Source: Candidatus Aminicenantota bacterium (GTDB lineage Bacteria > Acidobacteriota > Aminicenantia > Aminicenantales > Aminicenantaceae). Taken from it: a stretch of 32,994 bases of DNA. The notes beneath the pieces were generated by a model that was not told the DNA's origin, did not search any database, and saw only the letters and a program-made list of their open reading frames with translations. The stretch lies in contig WVZK01000092.1 in the NCBI GenBank assembly GCA_011772475.1, positions 1 to 32,994 of the forward strand, read 5' to 3'. Shown here one piece after another: positions 22,835-30,086 of this stretch; positions within the stretch are counted from its first letter, which is position 1, and each line of letters starts with the position of its first letter. A program made the position numbers and the translations under genes.

Positions 22835-22862
22835 AATATAATATTAAATCAAACCTCGTCAA
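22835..22862 (-). promoter_or_regulatory. Promoter of the DUF5107-TPR gene
   Basis: On the minus strand TTGACG (22862-22857), 16 bases, TATATT (22840-22835). The start would be near 22828, about 13 bases before the ATG at 22815, just enough for the AGGTGG site. Confidence 0.55.
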
Positions 22863-23024
22863 CGAATTGAAGAAAGCCATAAAATGAATATTTAATATTA
22901 AAACTGAGTATTATCTCCGTTTAGCAGTTCATCCAGATATTTTTTTAGGAGTAGAATTAAAGGTAAGAAAAGAGGAAAAATAAGAAGATTAAGAAGTTTC
23001 AAAAAAGGGACGGAAAATTCTGCT

Positions 23025-23054
23025 ATCTGGATATTTTATTATCCAGATTTTTTT
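23025..23054 (+). terminator. Strong plus-strand intrinsic terminator between two minus-strand genes
   Basis: ATCTGGATA, loop TTTTAT, TATCCAGAT is a perfect 9-bp stem followed by seven T on the plus strand. It lies 15 bases beyond the stop of the NHL gene, whose transcript runs the other way. It may act in both directions (A-run before, T-run after), or end an unannotated plus-strand RNA in 22863-23024. The rest of gap 22816-23068 is AT-rich without a gene. Confidence 0.6.
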
Positions 23055-23068
23055 ATTTAAATATTTCT

Positions 23069-25015
23069 CTACTTAGACTCAGATGGAGGGACTGCGCCGA
23101 ATAATTGAACTCTGTTATTGTTTCTTTCTACAACATAGACATAGCCTCGGCTATCAATGGCAACATCGACCGGATATTGCATTTGGCCGTTATTTGTTCC
23201 CGGAGTTCCCCATTTAGCTATAAACTTACCACTTCCATCAAATTTCTGAATTCTATTGCTGCCAGAATCAGCCACATATACAAAGTTTAAATTATCAATA
23301 AATATTCCCTGGGGATTGTTAAGCTCGCCATCTGCTGTGCCTCTTCTTCCCCATGAAGTAATAAATTCTCCTTCTAAAGAGAATTTTTGAACCCGGACTC
23401 TATCAACGACGAAAACTTCGTTCTTTTGACTTACAGCTATTCCTTTTGGATAGACAAAATCGCCGTTTGCAGTGCCCTGCTTTCCCCATATTTTCTTTAA
23501 AACACCCTGACTTGTGTATTTCTTCACGCGGTGGTTTCCAGAATCAACGACATAGATATCGTTTTTACTATCAACCGCAATTCCAGAGGGAGTCTTAAAC
23601 TGGAGATTTTCAGTACCTTCTGTGCCCCATTTTCTTTTATAAGTCCCTGCCCTATCAAATTTCATAAAACTGTGAGTTTTTGCGTCTGTGACATACACAT
23701 TGCCCTGACTATCAACAGCAACGCTCGTAGGATTCTTTAATATCTTGAATTGTTTTCCAGAAGCTCCCCAGGCGGTCTGGACTCTCCCTTCTGGATTAAT
23801 TTTCTTCATCTTAATCCGTCCTGAATCAACAATATAGATATTATTAGCCTTATCAATGGCAATTCCAGCAGGCTGAACGAATAGTTCGCTCGCTGGTCCA
23901 CCCCATTTAAGAAGATAAGCATATTTATTAGGAGTCAGGGCCATTTGAACTACTACGGGCTTCTCACCTTCCACCTTTACGTTGTCCTCCCATTCTGCAT
24001 AATTCTCTTTCACTACTTTTATTTTATGAGACCCAAAGGGTACAAGCGGCAGCACAGTGTTGGTCACTTTTGCTGTATCCTTACCATCCAGATAAACCTT
24101 TGCTCCTGCCGGAGTGGATTTTACTTCCACATCTATCCCGGCTCTCTCTAAGGAATATCTTTTTCCTGTAGTAGCCTGAGTGATAAAGAACTCATCTTTA
24201 ACCGGCTTGTATCCATTTTTTTCGATTTCGATGACAATCTTGGGGTTGGATGTCCTGTATATCTCAGGAGAAAGCCCTATATTCTGGCCGTTGACTTTTA
24301 TTTTTGCCTCCTTGGGAATAGTCGATATCTCAACAGAATATTCTGTAACCAATCCTAAATATTGCTTCTCAGCTTGTTCAATCAAGGCTACAACTTCGGG
24401 ATCAAGGATATTCCGGGTTATCTCCTTTGCATAAGGATGATGGACCGAAAACATACTCTTGAATTCATTCAAGGCAGCATACGCATCGCCCTTGCCAGCA
24501 GAAGCAAGACCTAACCACAGAAAGAGCTCTGCTCCCAATTCTCTCTGCTTATTATGGTCTGAAACGTTAAAAACCTCAGCAATCAAAGGCTTTAAAGTGC
24601 TTATTGCTTTTTCAAAATCCTTCTCCAGCCTTATCTGCTTCCTGCCTTCCTCCATCTTGACTTCAATCCCTGCCACAATTTCTGGCTGAGATTTCGCAGG
24701 CCTGCCTGGACCTCCTGCTTCTTCCCTGGCCAGTTCCCTCTCGCTCACCTCATCAACATTCATAGCGTGAATATAACCTGAGGATCCTTGCCAAGTAACC
24801 TTGTACCAATCTCCTATTTTGGTCTCAGCATTCAAAACTGTATTCAGAGGAATTCTGGTAAGAGTCTTCCCTCCGATTGCGCGCGTTGCTTTTACGCTGG
24901 CATTATCAAGAATAACCTTTATTTTTACGGGGGCTGCCTCAAGAGTGACGAGGAGAAAAAAAAGAACAAAAATACTTAATATTCTCATTCCCCTGCTAAA
25001 ATTCTTTGATTCCAT
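23069..25015 (-). CDS. Secreted SH3-PEGA-NHL repeat protein
   Basis: 648 residues with a signal sequence (RILSIFVLFFLLVTLEAAP). Order: a bacterial SH3-like domain (about 28-90; DWYKVTWQGSSGYIH); a helical region (about 110-215); two PEGA domains (about 225-355; ISTIPKEAKIKVNGQNIG, STPAGAKVYLDGKD); and a six-bladed NHL propeller (about 375-645) with repeats such as GIAVDSKNDIYVVDSGNHR and GIFIDNLNFVYVADSGSNR. Such proteins bind ligands or cell-wall material at the surface; no enzyme motif is seen. GAGGAGGGG precedes the ATG. It starts 60 bases after the membrane kinase stop in the same orientation, so it may be an output or sensor partner of that kinase. A weak separate promoter is possible at 25034-25061. 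Confidence 0.85.
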   Translation of the reverse strand: MESKNFSRGMRILSIFVLFFLLVTLEAAPVKIKVILDNASVKATRAIGGKTLTRIPLNTVLNAETKIGDWYKVTWQGSSGYIHAMNVDEVSERELAREEAGGPGRPAKSQPEIVAGIEVKMEEGRKQIRLEKDFEKAISTLKPLIAEVFNVSDHNKQRELGAELFLWLGLASAGKGDAYAALNEFKSMFSVHHPYAKEITRNILDPEVVALIEQAEKQYLGLVTEYSVEISTIPKEAKIKVNGQNIGLSPEIYRTSNPKIVIEIEKNGYKPVKDEFFITQATTGKRYSLERAGIDVEVKSTPAGAKVYLDGKDTAKVTNTVLPLVPFGSHKIKVVKENYAEWEDNVKVEGEKPVVVQMALTPNKYAYLLKWGGPASELFVQPAGIAIDKANNIYIVDSGRIKMKKINPEGRVQTAWGASGKQFKILKNPTSVAVDSQGNVYVTDAKTHSFMKFDRAGTYKRKWGTEGTENLQFKTPSGIAVDSKNDIYVVDSGNHRVKKYTSQGVLKKIWGKQGTANGDFVYPKGIAVSQKNEVFVVDRVRVQKFSLEGEFITSWGRRGTADGELNNPQGIFIDNLNFVYVADSGSNRIQKFDGSGKFIAKWGTPGTNNGQMQYPVDVAIDSRGYVYVVERNNNRVQLFGAVPPSESK

Positions 25016-25033
25016 TTTCCCCTCCTCTCTTAA

Positions 25034-25061
25034 ACTATAAGCGTTTTTCTTGACAACTCAA
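25034..25061 (-). promoter_or_regulatory. Weak candidate promoter of the NHL gene
   Basis: On the minus strand TTGAGT (25061-25056), 16 bases, TATAGT (25039-25034), within the 60-base gap after the kinase gene. The match is modest, so read-through from the kinase gene is equally likely. Confidence 0.3.
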
Positions 25062-25075
25062 TCAATGTCTTATCT

Positions 25076-27070
25076 TTATATCTTATCTTCCTTTGTAATT
25101 TTCCAGACATTTCCTTGTTTTTCCATTGTCCAGATTACTTGTCCCTCAAAAACCTTTTCCCTCTGACCAGTTTGTTTGTTAACAGCAGTCGAGAAATTAA
25201 AAAATTTTACGTCGGCATGCTTTCTATCTTTAAATCTAATCGAAATACTCGCCTTGTCTACGATAGACATTATATCATCATAATAATTAATGATTTCCCG
25301 TAAATCTGATCTTTTCGTATACTGCAACTCTGGAGACCCGACATAAGAGATAATTAGTGGGAGGTCTTTTTCCTCCTCGGCTTTCCTCAGTGTTTCTATT
25401 ATTCGTTTAATTTCATTCTTGGAGTTAGCTTCATAAATGATATTATCCGCTAAATTCCAGTATTTTTTAGCCTCTTTATGATCCTTATCCAACTTTAAAA
25501 TCTTTTCCATTTCCCGCATGCTTTTTCTATAGTCTTTGTTATTATAACTGTTGATCCCGGTCTCAAGGGTTTGGGCGATCATAATCTCATTATTCGCTTT
25601 TGTTATTAGATCTTGAGCTTCATTGTTTTTGGGGTATTTTGCAATAACTTCTTCTGCAAGCCTTATCGTCTCGTCATAATCGCCTTTCTCAAAACTTTCG
25701 TTAGCCCTGTTCAATTTATCTTCTGTGCTGCCAGGAATGACAGCTCTTGTCTCGGGAGGTTCTTTTGTATCTATCTTTTTTTCGGCTTCAGCAACGTCCG
25801 GTTTTTTATCTTGAGGCAAGGAAGGTGCCTCTGCCTTTATTTCTTCTGTCCCCGGAGTTTGAGCAACCAGGGCTTCATCTATTTTGCTTTTTGCTTCACT
25901 TAAGTATTGCTGGGCTCTTATGTTTTCAGCATCTTCGGAGAGAACCTCTTCTGCCAGTCTTACTGTCTCCGTATAGTCCGCCTTATCAAAGCTCTCTTTA
26001 GCCCTGTTCAGTTTATCTTCTATACTACCAGGTGGCGGGGATACCAGAGATTTTTCTGCTTTCGTTCCTTTGAACAGGCCTGAAAGAAAAGGTATCTCTC
26101 CTGTCTTTTGGTAGGAAAAATAGCCAGCTCCTGCAGCGGCCAACAGAATCACTGCTGAGGAAATGGCTATGACGGGCCAAACTTTCCGCTTTTTCTTCAT
26201 CATCAAGGTTGGGAGTTCCTCTTTAGCCATTGTAACGGGTATTGTCTTATCAGATATTTGGTCAAAATTGTGCAAATCTGAGGCAACCTCAGCACAAGTC
26301 TGGTAGCGATCTCTCGGATCTTTAGCTAAAGCCTTACAGACTATCTGTTCAAAACCAACTGGTAGACCTTTTTTTACTTCAGTCAAAGCAACTGGCTCTT
26401 CATTGATAATCTTATAAATTACTGTGGTAATACTTTGAGCCTGAAAAGCCCTTTGTCCCGTGAGAAGCTCGTAAAGGATGCTCCCCAATGAGAATATATC
26501 TGAGCGCCTATCTACCTTTTTCCCCATAACCTGCTCCGGGGACATATAACTCGGTGTACCCAGCGTTGTCCCCGCTTCAGTCAAGGTCGATGTCTCAAGA
26601 CGAGCTACTCCAAAGTCAACAATGAAAGGTTTCCCCACTTTATCCAATAAAATATTGGCAGGCTTAATATCTCTATGGATGATTCCATTATTATGAGCAT
26701 AATCTAAAGCTTTGCATAATTGGTCCATGAGCTCGATTACTTCATGAGTGGATATTTTCTCACCTGAACTTATTACCTTTTGGAGACTCTTGCCTTCTAT
26801 CAATTGCATAACAATGTATGTCATGTCTTTTCCTCTGCCGACATCATAGATGGTGATAATATTTGAGTGGGTTAGCTTACCTGCAGCCTGAGCCTCCCTC
26901 ATGAACCTTTCCATCATTTCTTCTCTGTCACCTTCCTCAGAGACCAGGTCAAAGCGTATAGTCTTTATAGCCACTTCTCGATTTATATCGGGATCAAGGG
27001 CTTTATAGACAATCCCCATGGCTCCCTTTCCAAGGATGCTGGTGATTTTGTATTTGCCTATATTTTTCAT
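25076..27070 (-). CDS. Membrane Ser/Thr protein kinase with TPR-like repeats and NTF2-like tail
   Basis: 664 residues. The cytosolic kinase domain (about 7-270) is complete: GKGAMG loop (14-19), VAIK lysine (K36), IIHRDIKPANIL, DFGVARLET, GTPSYMSPEQ and DRRSDIFSLG. One membrane helix follows (about 305-325, VWPVIAISSAVILLAAAGAG). The outer part has two near-duplicate TPR-like units (EDKLNRAKESFDKADYTETV and EDKLNRANESFEKGDYDETI), a third related unit (INSYNNKDYRKSMREMEKIL), and a C-terminal NTF2/SnoaL-like domain (about 560-664, ending GQVIWTMEKQGNVWKITKED). It is a PknB-type receptor kinase with a probable sensing tail. The NHL protein gene follows in the same direction. A TTGACA (27161-27156, minus) upstream may be its -35 box, but its -10 is poor. 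Confidence 0.9.
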   Translation of the reverse strand: MKNIGKYKITSILGKGAMGIVYKALDPDINREVAIKTIRFDLVSEEGDREEMMERFMREAQAAGKLTHSNIITIYDVGRGKDMTYIVMQLIEGKSLQKVISSGEKISTHEVIELMDQLCKALDYAHNNGIIHRDIKPANILLDKVGKPFIVDFGVARLETSTLTEAGTTLGTPSYMSPEQVMGKKVDRRSDIFSLGSILYELLTGQRAFQAQSITTVIYKIINEEPVALTEVKKGLPVGFEQIVCKALAKDPRDRYQTCAEVASDLHNFDQISDKTIPVTMAKEELPTLMMKKKRKVWPVIAISSAVILLAAAGAGYFSYQKTGEIPFLSGLFKGTKAEKSLVSPPPGSIEDKLNRAKESFDKADYTETVRLAEEVLSEDAENIRAQQYLSEAKSKIDEALVAQTPGTEEIKAEAPSLPQDKKPDVAEAEKKIDTKEPPETRAVIPGSTEDKLNRANESFEKGDYDETIRLAEEVIAKYPKNNEAQDLITKANNEIMIAQTLETGINSYNNKDYRKSMREMEKILKLDKDHKEAKKYWNLADNIIYEANSKNEIKRIIETLRKAEEEKDLPLIISYVGSPELQYTKRSDLREIINYYDDIMSIVDKASISIRFKDRKHADVKFFNFSTAVNKQTGQREKVFEGQVIWTMEKQGNVWKITKEDKI

Positions 27071-27186
27071 TTTTCCAGACTTATGGCCGCATATATTCTT
27101 ACAGACTGGGGCACGCTAACATAACGTCCTTTATGATTACAAAGGATTCGTCTACTGTCAATCATCAGTAAAGAGGATTTTTTAGG

Positions 27187-27303
27187 ATGAATACTAATTT
27201 CTTTCCCTCATCTAAGAAGGTTAGACCGTTCATCGCTATCGAGGAGGAATTTCAGTTGAATATAACCCGCTTGAAAGAAAACTGCTACGCTGCCCCTTAC
27301 TGA
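27187..27303 (+). CDS. Possible 38-residue small protein
   Basis: An open frame from ATG 27187 to TGA 27301 (MNTNFFPSSKKVRPFIAIEE, ending LKENCYAAPY). AAGAGGA lies about nine bases upstream of the ATG, and a second GAGGAGG sits before an in-frame TTG (27256), which would give a 15-residue peptide. I recognise no family. It lies in the 569-base gap 27071-27639 between divergent genes, too short for the ORF track. It could be chance. The gap otherwise holds the repeat pair at 27402-27466. Confidence 0.2.
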   Translation: MNTNFFPSSKKVRPFIAIEEEFQLNITRLKENCYAAPY

Positions 27304-27401
27304 AAAGCGGGTATCCCTCCACCCATAAAACCACTAATTTCAGCTTTTTCCGTATTACCCTTTAAGAAAATATAATAGAAAGATTCCGTTGTCAAGAGTT
27401 A

Positions 27402-27466
27402 ATGGGATCAGACATGCAAAACTTGCATGATTTAAATTCAGATGGGATCAGACCCTGAAAGCTTTT
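27402..27466 (+). repeat. Two direct copies of the ATGGGATCAGAC repeat end
   Basis: ATGGGATCAGACATGCAAAA (from 27402) and ATGGGATCAGACCCTGAAAG (from 27442) are direct copies 40 bases apart. They match the ends of the elements at 5610-5824 and 17038-17254. Here they are in the same orientation, so this may be a remnant or tandem end, not a complete element. Confidence 0.55.
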
Positions 27467-27639
27467 GTCATTTGAAAAAAGTAGCCCATCCCCTTAAAAT
27501 GCAATTCTATTTTTTTTGCCAAAGAGTATAGAATCACGGTAAAATGATTTTGAACACTGAAAGATAAAGAATGTGAGGTAGGGAGCCCATTTTTAGAATA
27601 GAGAATAAAACAATAAAGGAAAAACGCAGCCTTTTACGG

Positions 27640-28728
27640 ATGGAAAACAGATCAAAAAGTGCAGCTTCCTTTCGTAAAAAATTGCGCACATGGTATAAAA
27701 CACATTGCAGGAAGCTTCCCTGGCGAGAAAATCAAGATCCCTACAGAATCTGGATTTCTGAGGTCATGCTTCAACAGACCACAGTTCAGGCCGTTCTGCC
27801 TTACTACAGACTGTGGATAAAGCTTTTCCCGGATGTTGTGAGTCTGAGCAAAGCTCCTCTTCAGAAAGTTCTTAAAGCCTGGCAGGGTCTGGGTTATTAC
27901 CAAAGAGCGAAAAATTTGCACAAGGCTTCGAAGATAATAAATGACAAATTCGAAACGCAAATTCCTCAGAACTATGAAGAACTAAGAAAACTGCCAGGTT
28001 TCGGCCCTTACACAACAGCTGCAGTTCTCAGCTTTGCTTTTAACAAACCCTATATAGCCCTGGATGCCAATGTGCGGCGGGTCCTGATGAGGCTGATGAG
28101 CTTAGAAGGCGAACCGAATCCCAATAACGATGATGCTCTGCTTCAATTTCTCAAATCTTACCTTTCTCGAAAAGGTATGAGTCTTCTCAATCAAGCCTTG
28201 ATGGAGCTCGGAGCTTTGGTTTGCCGGCCTAAAAATCCTTTCTGTCTTCTATGCCCTATAAGCGAGTTCTGCCAAGCTTTCGAAGAAGGCAAACAGGAAG
28301 TTATCCCCCGGCCTAAAAAGAGAAATTATGCGAAGATTGAAGCAGTTGTCGCCATAATAAGAGGAAATGGAAAATACCTGATTCAAAAAAGACCTCCGAA
28401 AGGTCTTTTGGCAGACCTCTGGGAATTTCCTGGCGGGAAAAGAAAAGCAGGGGAAAAACTGGAGGAGGCACTCCAGCGAGAATTAAAAGAGGAACTCTCC
28501 GCTGAGACAAAAAAGGGGAAACTCCTGACTAAAGTCCATCACACCTACACTCAATTTCAAGTGACTCTTTACGCCTACGAATGTAGCTTAAAAAATGAAC
28601 CCCACCTCAACAAAGATCATCATAAGTGGGTCACTCTTAGGGCACTTCGTCGTTATCCTGTTCCCTCTGGGAGTGCTAAAATTATCAAATTTCTGGAAAA
28701 AAGAGAAAAAATTCACGGTCAAGAATGA
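27640..28728 (+). CDS. mutY: MutY-type A/G-specific adenine DNA glycosylase
   Basis: 362 residues. It removes adenine mispaired with 8-oxoguanine. The HhH-GPD domain has the catalytic Glu in SEVMLQQT (E41), the helix-hairpin-helix LPGFGPYTTAAV, and the catalytic Asp in ALDANVRRVL (D142). The iron-sulfur cluster ligands are C195, C202, C205 and C211 (C-x6-C-x2-C-x5-C). The C-terminal Nudix-like domain (about 228-355) recognises 8-oxoG; it retains an almost canonical Nudix box (GKRKAGEKLEEALQRELKEE), unlike many MutY proteins in which the box is degenerate. No good Shine-Dalgarno is seen at the ATG. The stop overlaps the next start as ATGA. Confidence 0.95.
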   Translation: MENRSKSAASFRKKLRTWYKTHCRKLPWRENQDPYRIWISEVMLQQTTVQAVLPYYRLWIKLFPDVVSLSKAPLQKVLKAWQGLGYYQRAKNLHKASKIINDKFETQIPQNYEELRKLPGFGPYTTAAVLSFAFNKPYIALDANVRRVLMRLMSLEGEPNPNNDDALLQFLKSYLSRKGMSLLNQALMELGALVCRPKNPFCLLCPISEFCQAFEEGKQEVIPRPKKRNYAKIEAVVAIIRGNGKYLIQKRPPKGLLADLWEFPGGKRKAGEKLEEALQRELKEELSAETKKGKLLTKVHHTYTQFQVTLYAYECSLKNEPHLNKDHHKWVTLRALRRYPVPSGSAKIIKFLEKREKIHGQE

Positions 28729-29792
28729 ACACAGAAAAAATGGAAGTCACTTACCAATTCGTCAATTATGGCGAGGATTTGAGGCCAGTTAAAGGTGTAT
28801 TAGTTCTGGATGTTGGGATGAAAACCGTGCCAGGGATTATTGACCACCATCACTCTGAGGCCGAAGTCGAATGCACAGCATCTTTAATCGCCAAGCATCC
28901 CAACCTTGTCCTGGATCACATCAAGCAGGGCGTTCCAGAAAAAAAAGAAGAAGCCCCTAAACTAAGAATCGTAACCCACCGCCTTCCTGATTTTGACTCT
29001 ATCTCCTCTATTTTTCTCGCCTTAAAACTAATTGAAAAAGGCAAAATCAACCCTTCTATGGAAAAAATAGCCCAATATGCCAAGATGGTCGATTCCTCTT
29101 CTTTACCCAAGGATATCGATCTTACCTGTACTCCATATTCCATTCTTCGCGCACTCTTTACCGAAATAAAAAGAGGAGAAGAAGAGAGCAACCTCGAAAG
29201 AACAAGAGAGGGCTTAAAGTTTATGAGCTTCTTGTATTCTAAGTCAGAAGAAGGATACGAAATCCTTGAGAATAAAGTGCTTTTTTCAGGGATTGACAGA
29301 TACGGATGGGCAGTGAGAAAAGCGGAAGACGATTACTTCAGTTATTTATCTGACATAAGCAGAGCACGGAAAATCATCATTTATTTGCCCCTGACTCAAG
29401 GAAAGGGAAAGAAGAAAGTCGATGGCCTTGTCATCAAAAACCCACAAAGCTTTCTCTTGAAGGAATGGGCCCGGAGAGACAGGGAGAATTCTCCGCTCAA
29501 GAAAGGCTTCGGCTTGCTTGTGACAAATTTCTGGAACAAGAGATACATTCTTGGAGTCGACCCAGAGAAGGAAGTGAATCTCAAAGGACTCGGGGACCTG
29601 CTGAACGAAAAGGAGTCAGAAAAGAGAGCCAAGACGGGAAGGCCTTTTACATTCCGCTGGTATGACGGGAACTGTCCCTTTTTTAATTTCCGGATCATAG
29701 ATTCTCCCCAGGACGGTTCGAAGTTAAGCCAGGAGGAAATTGTCAACGCACTTCTATCCTTCGCTAAAAACCTAGACTCCAACGGCCGTTAA
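28725..29792 (+). CDS. DHH-like phosphoesterase-related protein with unusual motif order
   Basis: A 355-residue soluble protein. The start overlaps the mutY stop (ATGA), so the two are translationally coupled. It has GIIDHHHSEAEVECTASLI (about residues 37-55), like DHH motif III, and later RIVTHRLPDFDSISSIFLAL (about 82-101), like DHH motif I. In usual DHH phosphoesterases motif I comes first, so the order looks inverted. DHH enzymes hydrolyse nanoRNA, cyclic dinucleotides, pyrophosphate or polyphosphate. I cannot pick a substrate. The coupling to mutY hints at nucleotide or DNA-damage clean-up, which is weak inference. There is no signal peptide. Confidence 0.6.
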   Translation: MNTEKMEVTYQFVNYGEDLRPVKGVLVLDVGMKTVPGIIDHHHSEAEVECTASLIAKHPNLVLDHIKQGVPEKKEEAPKLRIVTHRLPDFDSISSIFLALKLIEKGKINPSMEKIAQYAKMVDSSSLPKDIDLTCTPYSILRALFTEIKRGEEESNLERTREGLKFMSFLYSKSEEGYEILENKVLFSGIDRYGWAVRKAEDDYFSYLSDISRARKIIIYLPLTQGKGKKKVDGLVIKNPQSFLLKEWARRDRENSPLKKGFGLLVTNFWNKRYILGVDPEKEVNLKGLGDLLNEKESEKRAKTGRPFTFRWYDGNCPFFNFRIIDSPQDGSKLSQEEIVNALLSFAKNLDSNGR

Positions 29793-29918
29793 TTTATTTT
29801 AGATCGAAGTTTATTTTTTATTAAGTTCGTCAGCTTCAAAAAATTTTCAGGATATGAAATCTACATCATTGCCAAATATTTGATTGCTTTATGGCTTGCG
29901 GCTTCCTTCTTGTTACTA

Positions 29919-29946
29919 TTGACCTGGCGGTTTTGAGTGTGATAAG
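29919..29946 (+). promoter_or_regulatory. Candidate promoter of the M16 peptidase operon
   Basis: TTGACC (29919-29924), 16 bases, GATAAG (29941-29946) with TG just upstream of the -10. The leader to the ATG at 30087 would be about 135 bases. The match is moderate. The 294-base gap 29793-30086 otherwise contains the palindrome at 30025-30041. Confidence 0.35.
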
Positions 29947-30024
29947 CTCACTCATCGATTTCGTACGTAGATAACTCTGATAAAACGCAAGGGAATAATG
30001 ACGAGCACCAAAAATACAGTCTCA

Positions 30025-30041
30025 TCGATAGTAACTATCGA
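30025..30041. promoter_or_regulatory. 17-base palindrome in the M16 leader
   Basis: TCGATAGT-A-ACTATCGA is a perfect inverted repeat 45 bases before the M16 start codon. It could be an operator or an RNA hairpin. No T-run follows, so it is not a terminator. Confidence 0.35.
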
Positions 30042-30086
30042 GCAAAGAGTCATATTAAAATCATAAGATTAAAGGAGGTAAATCGT

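Noticed and set aside
29812-29938. Open frame reading YEIYIIAKYLIALWLAASFL
   Set aside because: It looks like a membrane segment, but it has no start codon with a ribosome site and is short; it could be a relic, but I cannot support it.
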